From the NCBI GenBank assembly GCA_028023455.1, contig JAQFVV010006200.1, positions 2,036,738 to 2,100,737 of the forward strand: a DNA stretch of 64,000 nucleotides. The letters run 5' to 3'. Below, piece by piece: positions 34,259-45,305 of this stretch. The translations under genes and the position numbers were made by a program. Within the stretch, counting starts at the first letter, position 1; the number at the start of each line of letters is the position of its first letter. Origin of the DNA: Epiperipatus broadwayi. Lineage: Eukaryota > Onychophora > Udeonychophora > Euonychophora > Peripatidae. Under the pieces are notes generated by a model. That model did no database searches and had not been told where the DNA came from. It worked only from the letters and a program-made list of their open reading frames with translations.

Positions 34259-34605
34259 CTTATTATTTAAGTAATACTTTGAGTGCAATTTGAAAATTAT
34301 AATTATAATTTGTAATGTTTTATCTGACTATTTATTAGACTGCAATCAGAACGGGTTGTATTTACCTGTTTAAGGTAGTTTATTTAAACTTCTTCCAATC
34401 AATAATTTCAATCTTTGTAGTCAAATTGCAATCTTTAGTGTCTTTATAAATATATGAGATTATTAATGAAAGTGGGATTCCACCTCTATTGCTAAAAGGA
34501 GGTTGCCTTGACAACAGTTTGAAATTTTTGATTGTTATCTATATTGGGATTGTCTAAGTCACCCATTTAGCCTTGAACATTATTACACTTAATATATAAA
34601 TAGTA
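34259..34605 (+). repeat. Third plus-oriented family G monomer
   Basis: Matches 33,230-33,570 through its whole length (GTAGTCAAATTG, GGAGGTTGCCTTGACAACAG and the terminal CCATTTAGCC block). Confidence 0.8.
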
Positions 34606-34611
34606 CATGGA

Positions 34612-34775
34612 AGCTAAACTCTTTATACAGTAGGCAATAGATGAGGATTTTATGTACAAATCTTCTTGCACTCATTGATTCATCTGGATTGCATTAAGTG
34701 GTGCTACTGTTTGGAGAGTTTAGCCTCTGTGTAAACAGCTTGTGTAAGCATAAAAGATAGTGATGTTTAGTGGTT
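34612..34775. repeat. Family B short fold-back fragment
   Basis: Left AAACTCTTTATACAGTAG and right GTGGTGCTACTG / GAGAGTTTAGCC are the outer ends; the interior is deleted. Confidence 0.65.
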
Positions 34776-35405
34776 ATATAAATACTTTTGCTATTATTGA
34801 TGTTGATGTTAGTATGTAATCAAAACAACATATTATTAAATATGTTGATACTTATTCATTTATTTCCTATTGTTAAAACAATTTATGCCTTGCACTATGT
34901 ATGTACATTACACGTCTTAGATCAACAACTTGTAGAATAGACAAATTTGAAAGATACTCTATTCTTTTACTAATCCAAAATTATCTGCATAGAATGTTAA
35001 TTGCCTTTATTATCAGCATATTTTATGATCATCATACTCAGAAATTTTGTACAAATAATTTGTACTTATATGATGGGATGTCAGTGCAAAGATTATAAGT
35101 GTAGCACTTGAAAGCATAAGTAAAAAGTTTTTATATGTACCAATAGAATGACAGCATATGTTATTTTATGCACAAATTTTTTTTGACATTCTCTAAATAT
35201 TTATTCATCATAAAAAGAAAACACCTTTTTATGGATATCATTTGTAGAAAGTTTGTTTCCTCAATAAAAAGCCACATACAAAATGCTGCTCTTCAGTAGT
35301 GCAATTTTCAAGTATGGTTAATATTAATATCTATTACTGAACATGCATATTTGTTATCTAAATGGATGTGATGCTAAAATGGAAGTTGCTTTATATTGAA
35401 GAACA
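34776..35405. other. AT-rich sequence, nothing recognised
   Basis: A 65-codon plus frame at 34,901-35,098 has no recognisable features. Confidence 0.5.
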
Positions 35406-35412
35406 TTCTAAC

Positions 35413-35615
35413 AGGCAAAACTCTCTATATAGTAATGCCACTCAGTGCAAGCCAGAATAATCAATGGATGTGAAAAAGCTTGTGCATAAAATCAATATCT
35501 AGTGCCTACTCATCCAATATCCCCAGACTACTTTCTGGCTTGTGGATTTCATCAGTGATGAGCCTTGGATCTGAGAGTACTGCACCTGGTGGTACTTTGT
35601 GCTCTGTTAGATCTA
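35413..35615 (-). repeat. Family B half monomer with hammerhead motif
   Basis: Hammerhead segment at 35,520-35,561 on minus: CTGATGA, stem II, GAAA, then GTAGTC and TGGGGA. Confidence 0.75.
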
Positions 35616-35619
35616 AATA

Positions 35620-36005
35620 AAGAGAAATCTGGCTATTAGCAAGGTGTCTCAAGCTTGAGAGATTTTATAATAAAAAGCAAAAAACTTCTTCAAATATATA
35701 ATATTGAGCAACAAAATTAAATAAATGAGCTAAGCTATCACTGGCAAGACTTTAGAGAATCTACTTTGAATGATAATTAAAAAAAGATTGCAATATGCTC
35801 AAAATCTGGCATGGGTTGATTTATTTGCAGTATATTATTTAAGCCACTATCCTTGGATTAATTAATACAGGATTATCACAAGTTCTAATGTAACTGACAG
35901 CAACTATAAACAAATAAGATCATCTCATCCTCAATGGCATAACAAGTGTCAAATAGTAACACTCATTGCATCACTCAAAATATTCATCTATTAAAATCAT
36001 ATATT
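35620..36005. other. AT-rich spacer, nothing recognised
   Basis: No feature noticed. Confidence 0.5.
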
Positions 36006-36115
36006 AAAAAAAGAGAAAATATCATGGATTTGAACACAGATGATTACGCACCCTTCAACTATCCACCCTATCTCATATCACTGATACACATGACCACACA
36101 CATGTAGAAAAGATA

Positions 36116-36176
36116 AGTAATCACCAATATACATATTTCATGCTGAACCAGTACTCATCAGTTAGTCCATATTATC
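36116..36176 (-). ncRNA. Hammerhead motif, family A
   Basis: CTGATGA (36,161-36,155), stem II with loop GGTTC and GAAA are intact. Stem I uses CTAA with TTGG (one wobble) and the outer helix is partly lost. Confidence 0.6.
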
Positions 36177-36441
36177 ATCTTCCACACATATATATAGTCA
36201 GTGCACAATTTCTATTAAGACAGCAAATCTTCATACTTTAATGGACAGGCTTCAATTTTCTTCAACCTCCAACTCTTCAGGCATACATACGATTGAAAAT
36301 CTGATGGTGAAAAGCCCAAATCCTGTATTGATGCCAATATTATTGTTATGCCATGTGCCTCAAGTCACTCTGACCCCACATGTATAGGACCTTATCCATT
36401 TAAATAGAGGGCTGTGCAGGGTTCAGGCTTAATGTGTAATA

Positions 36442-36759
36442 CAGTGGTCCCCAACCTTTTTGCACTTAAGAGCACATTCTATAATACTGGCCAGGTGGTG
36501 GGCACCATTTATTTTTTCAATATAAATTTATAGTTGGATATTGTTAATAATACACATAATGTACAAAAAAATATTTATTTCAAAAATAAAATTTTAACAT
36601 TTGATTATAATATAATACAATAATTTATAAGAAATTTTAAAAATTAAATTTATTTGTATCAAATAAATAATTTTTTTAGCATGTTCGGATAGTGGCAGGC
36701 ACATGTAAAATGGTCTGCGAGCGCCACTGTGCCCACAGGCATAGGGTTGGGGACCTCTG
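36442..36759. mobile_element. hAT-like MITE, 318 bp, with 8-bp target-site duplication
   Basis: Termini CAGTGGTCCCCAACC and GGTTGGGGACCTCTG form terminal inverted repeats of the common hAT type. Both sides are flanked by GTGTAATA (36,434-36,441 and 36,760-36,767). No coding capacity. The insertion lies inside family A, which is therefore older. Confidence 0.93.
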
Positions 36760-37150
36760 GTGTAATACTTGAAATACAGGTATTCTTCATATAACTAGAG
36801 CTTGAAAGTCTGTGTTCAAATCCCCTATATTTTACAATTAAGCTTCAGGTATATGAAGAATGCCTGTATTTCAAATATTACACATTTAGCCTACATCCTG
36901 CCCATCTCTCTTCTATGTATTAAAATGGATAATTTCTGATAATGAGAGGCCAGAGTGACTTGAGGTCACATGGGCATAACAATAATATTGAAACCAGCAT
37001 GGGATTTGGGCTTTCCATCATCAGATTTTCAATATTATGGATGGCTGAAGATTTGGAGGTTGGAGAAAATTGAAGCCTGTCCATTAAAGTATGAAGATTT
37101 GCTATCTTAATATTAACTGAGTACTAATTATATATATGCATGTGGGAGAT

Positions 37151-37211
37151 GATAATCTGGACCAACTGATGAGTGCTGGTTCTGCACAAAATACATATAT
37201 TGGTGATTATT
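37151..37211 (+). ncRNA. Hammerhead motif, family A, canonical stem II closing pair
   Basis: ATAATC pairs with GATTAT across the bulge. CTGATGA (37,166-37,172) is followed by GTGC/GCAC with a true G-C closing pair, then AAAA in place of GAAA. Confidence 0.65.
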
Positions 37212-37440
37212 TATCTTTTCTACATGTGTGTGGTCATGTGTATTAGTGCTATGAGATAGTGTGGATAAATTCCCTATATTTTACTATTAAGCTCCAGATA
37301 TATAAAGAATGCCTGTATTTCAAATATTAAAAAAGAGCTAAATTATCAGCACAACAGGTCCTAAAGAACTCAATATTAAACTAAAACATATTGATGACAT
37401 AAATATCTTTTCCATATTACTACTCCACTGCCACAGCTGT

Positions 37441-37615
37441 CCCTATTGCCACCTCACCATCACCACTACCATCCTCCACTACCACTGCTATCCCTGTCAT
37501 GCTGTTACCACCACCATCATCCCTACTACTACTATTACAACTACTGCTGCTGCTACCATTACTACTACCAGTATTATTATTACTACCCATACTACTACTA
37601 TACTATTACTACTAT

Positions 37616-37701
<86 letters not shown>

Positions 37702-37710
37702 TTACTATCA
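37441..37710. repeat. TAC/CCA-rich microsatellite
   Basis: Imperfect ACC/ACT units give way to pure CTA repeats at about 37,610-37,700. Overlapping long frames of Tyr, Thr or Leu are repeat artefacts. Confidence 0.95.
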
Positions 37711-37719
37711 AGTCCATAA

Positions 37720-38830
37720 TGTATAGATAGGTAATTTATTGCTCATAAAGCATATCATAAAGATTTGGATTTTTATCAATCAAAATGGGTTTTTTAAAGA
37801 ATATATATTAGTATGATTGTGAGACTTATTCTATGCAATAATAAAGTTTTATGTAAAGGTAAATTTGTTGAGATTCTTATATTACCTATAATGAATATGG
37901 TTCTGATAAATTATCATATATAAGCTGCAATTAATGCATAGTAGATTTCCTACGAGAATTAATACAAACAGACATTTATATAAATTTATTTCACTGAAGA
38001 ATTATTTCAGGATATAAAACTGTTTTTATTAAATAGCACATATATTACATAACTTTACTTCAAAGATACTAATAAGACTTCCTCATATACTTATAAGGAA
38101 CAAAAATATATTTTATATTGATAAATATAAATGGAAAACTTTACTCCTAACAGCATTATATCGATTTCCAAATTGTTATATAATAGATTAATTTCTCATG
38201 ATATATATATTGAATTTATATTTTTTTACGGATGTATATATATATGTTTAAATACTTGACCTTAAATAATACCGAACATTTTTTTTAAACAAATTGAATT
38301 TAATTATCATTGTTATTACCAATATTGGAGATTTTAACATTCTAAATTTATTGTATGGTAATGATATTTTAGTATGGCAATGCTATTTTAGATGCGTTAT
38401 TAATATCATCTAAAACTTGTGAAATAGTTTTGCAATTTACTGAAATTATGTAATTCTTATTTCAAGTCTCATGGTTGAATACGTGACATATTGTAAGTAA
38501 TTTGACGAAAATTGAATGATTTTCAGTATCTTCTCTGATTTTCCTATTGAATTGTATCACCTGGCTATTGAATTTTTTATTAAAATAAATTATAATAAAT
38601 TGTTCCCTTTTCTGCTAAGTATTAAAAGAAATTTAAGAAAGAAATGTTTGATTTACATAAAGTGATTTCTGGTCTTAATTGGAGTTCTTTAAATTCCTCT
38701 ACAGATATTAATCGAGCTATGGATTAATTTAATTAAGTGTTTAGTAATTTTATTGGAAAATTATTTAATGAAAATCAGATCATTAAACATCACACAAGAT
38801 CACAACTTGTTATACTTACCCAAGCTGTTT
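37720..38830. other. AT-rich sequence, nothing recognised
   Basis: No feature noticed. Confidence 0.5.
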
Positions 38831-38835
38831 AAACA

Positions 38836-39065
38836 ACGACAAACTCTCCATACAGTAGTACCACCCAGTGCAAGCCATAGTAATCAATGAATGCAAAAGT
38901 ATTTATACATAAAACCTCTGCCTAATGCCTTCTCATCCAATATACCCAGACTAATTTTTAGCTTGTGGTTTTCATCAGTGAAGAGCCTTGGATCTGAGAG
39001 CACTGCACCTAAATCTTAGGATCTAATGCAACCCCCAGCAGCTGCCTTTTACTTTTTTAGAACTA
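38836..39065 (-). repeat. Family B half monomer
   Basis: Hammerhead segment at about 38,943-38,984 on minus: CTGATGA kept, GAAA changed to AAAA, GTC changed to GTT. It directly abuts the RT fragment to its right. Confidence 0.75.
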
Positions 39066-39094
39066 TAAATCTATGGCTTCAAAATGAAAACAAT

Positions 39095-39500
39095 AGATAA
39101 TTTGAGAAGTTGTGTTAACAGTTACAGACCTATTTCAGTGTTTTTTTACTAACATCATTAAGATTAAAGTAAAATCGTAGCTCCTATTCAATATGTTTTC
39201 TTTTGCCAGATGATCAACTGAAATTAATTGGATGCTATTTTGATTTTTTCAAAGCCTTTGATAAAGTAGATCTTATCATACTTTTTTAAAAATTATATAA
39301 ATTAGATTTCTTTCATAATTTTATTAAATGATTTGAATCCATTATTAATGAAACTTAGTAAACTTTAACATTGCAATTTGAGTACCTCAGGGCTACTTGT
39401 TAGCATCACTATGGTTTAATATTTTATTGATGATTTAAGGAAATGTTTAAATTTTTATATTTTTTGTGTTAGATAGATGATTGTAAAATACATTAATATA
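39095..39500 (+). pseudogene. Non-LTR reverse transcriptase fragment
   Basis: Frame-broken pieces in the right order on the plus strand: NSYRPIS, then FDFFKAFDKVD (catalytic Asp region), KLYKLDFF, then VPQGYLLASLWFNI. The YADD region is not readable. It is too short and broken to classify beyond LINE. Confidence 0.65.
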
Positions 39501-40840
39501 ATCTATGATTGTAATCTATCATAATATATTGTAACAATTGGTCACACCGTATGTAGTGGAATCGGCTTTTACCTGGTATGTTAATAAGTTAGCTAGATCT
39601 TCACAATAAATAAGAGAATCTATTTTTGATTCTTGCATCTATATATCCATATACACTTTTAATTTCATTCCTTGGAGAGAAAAGGTTAATAATCAACTAA
39701 ATATTAAACTATATACTTATACTCTCTTCATCCTTACTATTATTTGTTTCCATTATTCCCTGATTTCAAACTCATGGCGAATCTGCATAATTATCTAGTT
39801 CAAGGTATATTGATATCACTTAAAATACAAGTAGGCATAAATATGTGTAGGTGCTTAATGATGGGTGTGCATATATGAAATATGTGTGTGTGAAAATATT
39901 TATAAGTATGTGAGAAGATATGACCAATTGAAAAGTGAATATAGAAAAATACACCAAGAATCTTTAATTTAAACAGTTGAATATATTTAACAAATATATT
40001 TACAGTAAGTAACATTTTAATAAAGAAAATTTATAACAAACTATAAAATATTTAATTTAACATCTATGGTTATTCTTTGCTTATAATTTATTTCAATTAT
40101 TATTCCAAACCTTTATCTCCTACAAAGAATAGCCATTTTCCATGTTAATATGAAAGAAATTAATTTTATATTTAAGATTGTCTCAATCATCCTTGCTTGT
40201 ATGGAAATCATAATTCATTTTATTTTCATTAACTTGAGATATTAAATTTCTATCTGTCATAATGATGTTATGGGATCCCCCTGTTATATACTGTAGTTAT
40301 GATACAGACAAGAAAGACCATTTATGATGAAAATAGTTAGTCAAGTATACTGAAAACATTTAACAAAAATATTAATATAAACAAACAAAGAAAAATATAT
40401 AATGGTACAATTGTACAAAAGTTTGGAATAAATATTCTGCCACTACAAATTGATTCTCGGTACATACAATTTCTAAGATTAAAAAAATTATGATGACCAG
40501 TACAAAGGCCCCATTAGGCATATAGACTAGCACTAGATTGAGAAGAATCTTAAATAATCATAGTGATAATTTATTTATGTACTGCAATCACAATAAATTT
40601 TAAGACGCAATCTTATGGACACTTAACTTTATAAGAGAAATTAAAAACAGAGACACTTAAGTATGATTTAAATATTTATTATATTCATTTTTTATAGTAA
40701 CTTCTATCTCAATTCCTTTTTTTTTTCAGAGCATTCCAACAATTCAGAATTTAAAATAAAAGAGAAACATAAATTTTAATCCATTCATTTTCATTTTTTA
40801 TTAATACAGTCCATTATTAAATATTTTATATCTGTTTCCC
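39501..40840. other. AT-rich sequence, nothing recognised
   Basis: No shared repeat or coding trace. Confidence 0.5.
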
Positions 40841-40848
40841 AAGGAAAC

Positions 40849-40989
40849 ATGTGCTGCACAAGATTTACAAATGGCAGTGATCCAGATTTATTCTGGAAGC
40901 CTGTCCAAATAGGTGTGGCTGAAGGTCGACTTACTAATAAGAATGGGCAGTATCTTACACCATTCAAACCCTCTACATTTCATGTTTAA
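40849..40989 (+). CDS. Short open frame, possible orphan exon
   Basis: ATG to stop, 46 codons (begins MCCTRFTNGSDPDLFWKP), with more balanced composition and varied residues than any other small frame here. It is preceded by a pyrimidine-rich TCTGTTTCCCAAG that could be a splice acceptor. No family was recognised and no partner exon found, so a chance frame remains possible. Confidence 0.25.
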   Translation: MCCTRFTNGSDPDLFWKPVQIGVAEGRLTNKNGQYLTPFKPSTFHV

Positions 40990-41158
40990 TAATATATTCA
41001 ATCCCTTAAGGAAAGGTACAAAAATCCATTGTTGATTTGCAGCTGTTTAGCATCCTTTTATGCACACCAGTTTCTGACATAAGGTTCCTGGGTTTGCTTA
41101 TAATCAGAACTCCTAATTGATCTTTACCCCCTCCCACCTCTGTTTGACTTTCTAAGAT

Positions 41159-42986
41159 CAATGGTCTTTAACATTTTCACACTTGTGGCCTGGCAATAAT
41201 AAGGATAAGATTTCATGAACTGGCAGAAATTTACAGATAAATTTTCTTAAAGATGTAACCTGCTTAGCTATAGATAAGCATAATTGTTATAACTGACCAA
41301 AACAGCACATTAGTTATTGTGTATTGTAATGGTGTTGCTTACCTTCACATGCTGAATACTCTTTCTCGAGTTGTGCAGTCATACTGCTGCAGAAAACAGT
41401 ACAATAACAATCATTCTCATTAATGTGCTCGCATTTCTACGTTTATTATTTCATTGTTAAAACATACAAGAATAAAATGTTATTCACCTGAATGTTGGGA
41501 AATATCACAGCTAGTATAATTACATGACAATGATTATGATAAATGTAATATTTGTATTTAATGTTAAATATATAAAATGAAGTTAAATATATATGTGGAG
41601 GTTGTCTTTTGATAGTAGTAAGGGCAAAATAGAAATTGCGTAATTAAAATCACCGTACAGCCAAAAAAAGTCGACGTATTTTAAATCTGAAAAAATAAAA
41701 CAAAACATGTAAAAGTCTGAAGTTTTGAGGTTATTGTAATTTTTTGTGCTGGTGTGTTGAATGGATCAAAAAATGTAATTAATAGGAAATTTTTTTTAAA
41801 AAAAATGGCAAAACAGACATCGCGTATTAGAAATAAAGCCAAAAAATCACCGTATAGTCACCATCTTTTAAAAAAAAGACAACAAAAGTTGAAAAAGTCA
41901 AAAGTTTTGATCTTATTTTAATTATTTTTTTGGGGGGAGTGGGTTGAGAAATACTTTGTCTTCACTGAGACAAAAGATAGAGACCAAAGTTATTTTTTGT
42001 TTGTTTTCATTTTTAAAAAAGGGTAACAGAAATTGGTGAAATTGGTTTTAAAAATAAAAGTTTTAATAATTTAGTGGTATACAAATAAAACCAAAAAAAT
42101 ATCACCTTATAAGCCAAAAAAAGTGGGCATATTTTTAAACAAAAAAAAAAAGAAAACTGAAACTTGAAAAAGTCAAAAGTTTTGATCTTACTTGTCTTGC
42201 GTTGTTAGCCGAGAGGTATCGCAGCCGCCATGCAAGCAAGTAGTTGGTTGCAGACGGTTGTGGGTTCACGTCCCGGCCGATGCTATGACATATGAAAAAA
42301 AAAAAAAAAGTTTTGATCTTACTTTATTTTGGGGTGGTGGGGGTGTATTGAGAAATACTTTGTAAAAGTTAGAGACAGAACTTATTTTTTGGTTTTTATT
42401 TTTAAAAAAAGGTAATAAAAATTGATTTTAAAAATAAAAGTTAAAGCCAAAAAAAAAAAAAACACTAAAAATGAAATATTAAAAGAGAGAGTAGAAAAAA
42501 TTTAAGAGATCAAAAAAAGTTACGTTGATGTGATGTGATGTGATGTACTGTAGCTTCTCCTTAAAGTGGCCATGGTTGGCTATCAAAAGACAACCAGAGT
42601 TTGTATAATAAAAAACTTTTTTCTACCCACCCACCCCATAAACATCTGTGATAAATAGAAAAACAAATTAATTTATGTATAATTGATTAGATTTTGTTTT
42701 TGTTCTGTTTCTTTTTTGTTTAACTGGGTAAAAATGCGATGAAAAAATAAATAAAAATTGTTTATATTAATTAAAAGTTTAAAATGTTATTATTTTGTTA
42801 TTACAAACTTTTTTTCCAGTCTAGCATGGACCAGCATGAAAAAATAAATAAAAATTGTTTATATTAATTAAAAGTTTAAAATGTTATTATTTTGTTATTA
42901 TAAACTTTTTTTCCAGTCTAGCGTGGACCAGCAAAAAACTTCTGCAGCCCAGCACCAGTCCGTGGACTGGTGGTTGAAGACCACTG
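41159..42986. mobile_element. Non-autonomous hAT-like element, 1.83 kb
   Basis: Left end CAATGGTCTTTAACA and right end TGGTTGAAGACCACTG are inverted repeats of hAT type. Flanks TTCTAAGAT (41,150-41,158) and TTCTAGAT (42,987-42,994) fit a target-site duplication with one indel. The interior holds about three degenerate direct repeats (blocks AATCACCGTA near 41,648 and 41,845, and TATCACCTTA near 42,100), a SINE, and a 97-bp tandem duplication at 42,739-42,935. No transposase is readable. Confidence 0.75.
42194..42309 (+). mobile_element. tRNA-derived SINE with poly(A) and 15-bp target-site duplication
   Basis: GTTAGCCGAGAGGTATCGCA (A box) and GGTTCACGTCCC (B box) lie at tRNA-like spacing, then the shared tail GCTATGACA and a run of As. 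Flanks GTTTTGATCTTACTT at 42,179-42,193 and 42,310-42,324 are identical. This subfamily has a different tRNA body from the other three copies. Confidence 0.92.
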
Positions 42987-42999
42987 TTCTAGATCAAGC

Positions 43000-43490
43000 A
43001 GTTAACATTTTTTAACTTAAAACTACATGCCCTTTGAACATAAAAGATGAATTAAAATTATACAAAATTTTAATTAAAAAAAAATTAGTAAAATAATACC
43101 ATACCCTCTTCTTTTTTAATTCAAATAATATAACACGTAAAACAATCACTCTTTAAAAAATCCCACACTATTGTTAAAACTTTTATGTACAACTAACTCA
43201 GTTAATGGAGTCTAACAAGAATTAAAGCTCTTTAAATAAAAGTTCATATTTACCCTGATTGATCAACTGTTTCACTTTCCTCCAGTGGATAATGTTCTTA
43301 TACAATTTCATTCTTGAAACTGTTGGCATGAATCCTTTGTTTTGTCCATTGAATTTTTTACATCCTTGGTTAGCTTGTTAAAACCTATCTTTCCTGTAGT
43401 TGGTGTCACTTGGGTGGCCCCAGGTGTGGCTGTGAGATATATTTCCTCAAGGGAAAAGCTTTCGATTCCTCTAGCTGGAGAACATTTTCT
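43000..43490. other. Unassigned spacer
   Basis: Open frames here (43,342-43,779 plus and 43,308-43,676 minus) owe their length to the SINE and are not credible genes. Confidence 0.5.
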
Positions 43491-43594
43491 TTTTTTAAGT
43501 GTCATAGCATTGGCCGGGACGCGAACCCGCAACCCGGGCAACTGCCTGCAAGTGCAAGGCAGTCGCGCGGACCTCTCAACCACCAATGCAAGAT
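43491..43594 (-). mobile_element. tRNA-derived SINE, minus strand, with target-site duplication
   Basis: Complement of the 32,971 copy. TGGAGAACATTTTCT (43,476-43,490) and TGGAGGACATTTTCT (43,595-43,609) flank it; the T run at the left is its poly(A). Confidence 0.9.
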
Positions 43595-43609
43595 GGAGGA
43601 CATTTTCTT

Positions 43610-44140
43610 GGTGTTGGTTAATATTATTCTTTCTTAGTAGAAGTTCTTTTTTTTTTTTCAATATATACTTTTCCATCTATCTCTGTTCAAATCTCCCTAA
43701 CAAAAGCAAACTCTATAATTTATATGTTTTTCAAAAAACAGGATTCACACCTAGCAGTTTATTTTTAAATGCATTTTGACACTTCTAATTTCAGTCCTTT
43801 AATTCTCATTGCAGCTTTAATCAATGGAAAGTTCCTGTTCAGTTAGTGCAATAGATCAACTCTAGTAATATTTTTAATTCCAAAATACTTTTAATATCGT
43901 GAGTTTCAACAATAGAGTTAATTGTGAACATCTATAATTTCCCCTTCAACCCATGTTTTTCCAAGAATTACAATTAAAAAAAACTTTTAACATAAACAAA
44001 ATCTCAAAATCTAATTTTATTTTGAGTTATAATGGATTTAATAAAACAAAAAAATCCTGATTTCTTTGAGATAAATAAAAAAAAACTTTAAAAAGATTTC
44101 AAAGATTAATATTTTAAAATATTTTGATAATTACACACTT
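43610..44140. other. AT-rich spacer, nothing recognised
   Basis: No feature noticed. Confidence 0.5.
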
Positions 44141-44179
44141 TTATTTAAAAAATGTATGTACACTTATATATATATGAGA

Positions 44180-45305
44180 TGGCAGAAAATACCATCTCAT
44201 TACTCCCTCTCTTGGAAAAAAAATAAAAAAACTACAACAAAAATAACTAACCCATATCATCTCTTGCTCCTTTCTCTTTAAAGGATTTGAGCTCCATGCA
44301 TTATAAGCACTTTTTTTTATTCTTTCCCTGTACCATGAACACATTGTGCCCACATTTTTGAATGATTCTATACAACCCTTTGACCAAGGGAAAATTTTTT
44401 TGTATTGGTTAAGACTTCGTTTATTAACTGGCTGGGTTTTGACAAAAACCCAGTCTCCTATTCCAAAGTATATTGGGTGTGTATTTCTATCCACTACTAT
44501 ATTAACCATGTCAGTATCAGCTGGTTATGTAACATTTAAGTAGATAGGGCTCAACCTGGCTGTAATGTAATCATTTCAGGATGAGATTTTTATTATTTGA
44601 GGTAATACATTAAACCACTGATTGTGATTTATTTTAAAATGAGAATGAAATAGAACCCCCAATTCCTTCATAACCCTTTCATGTGAGTTAGACTGAGGAA
44701 CCCAGATAGAGGTTAGAATATGATGGATCTTTTCCTGCTGTTCCCAATTTTTCCATTCTTTTGACATGGAGTTCCATGATTGCTCAAAATTTCATGAGGT
44801 TTTTCAACTTGGGTAAACTGCTTCTTTTTTAGCACAGTAATGGAATTTTTTGCATCAGTTTTTTGCAATGAGTATGCTTGCACTAATTTTGAAAAGACAT
44901 CATATATTACTAATAAATATCTATATTGACAAAACAAAGGTAATGGACCATAAAAATCAATCATAAGTCATTCAGGTTTTTAGATACTATTGGGGACATA
45001 ATTCTTATTAGCTGGTTTATTTTGATGATACTCACAACAACTCTGCTTGGTAGCAATAATATATCTGTGCATAGTTTGCCAATAGAATCACTGCTGTAAG
45101 AGCTTACTTATTTTAAGTGAGCCATAATGCCCATAAGACCTGTGCACACAATTTATTAACCATTCTCTTAAATTTTGGGGTATAACTACCCTCCAATAAT
45201 CTATTTCCTTCTTGACTTAAAACATTAACAATCCATTTGTATTAGGTAAAATTCTATTTTTCCCTGGATGATATTTGAATTTGTGTAAAAACAAGTTCTC
45301 ATCGT
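44180..45305 (-). pseudogene. Ty3-like LTR retroelement integrase remnant
   Basis: From the 5' side (high coordinates) one frame gives WRVVIPQNLREWL, HRSYGHYGSLK and SCCEYHQNK: the His-His/Cys-Cys zinc-binding N-terminus of a retroviral-type integrase, with four in-frame stops before and between the domains. The core follows: MIDFYGPLP (first catalytic Asp, near 44,960), ILSNHGT (44,779-44,781 encodes Asn where the second catalytic Asp is expected), then after a frameshift VPQSNSHERVMKELG (catalytic Glu at 44,678-44,680). A C-terminal piece (FGIGDWVFVKTQ) lies at 44,509-44,400. No LTRs, gag or clear RT were found. The element is dead. Confidence 0.8.

Larger units (their letters stand above)
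36008..37330. repeat. Family A copy A5, split by a hAT MITE
   Basis: A minus-strand monomer (36,008-36,440) is interrupted by the MITE at 36,442-36,759, resumes to about 36,800, then a plus-strand monomer runs 36,820-37,330. Both halves have a hammerhead segment (36,116-36,176 minus; 37,151-37,211 plus). GTTCAAATCCC occurs near 36,815. Confidence 0.85.

Noticed and set aside
37446-37730. Frames rich in Tyr, Thr and Leu
   Set aside because: Microsatellite artefact.
43308-43779. Overlapping 122- and 145-codon frames
   Set aside because: Each is stitched through a SINE (its B-box region yields the Thr-Arg-Asn-Pro-Gly string), with no conserved domain.
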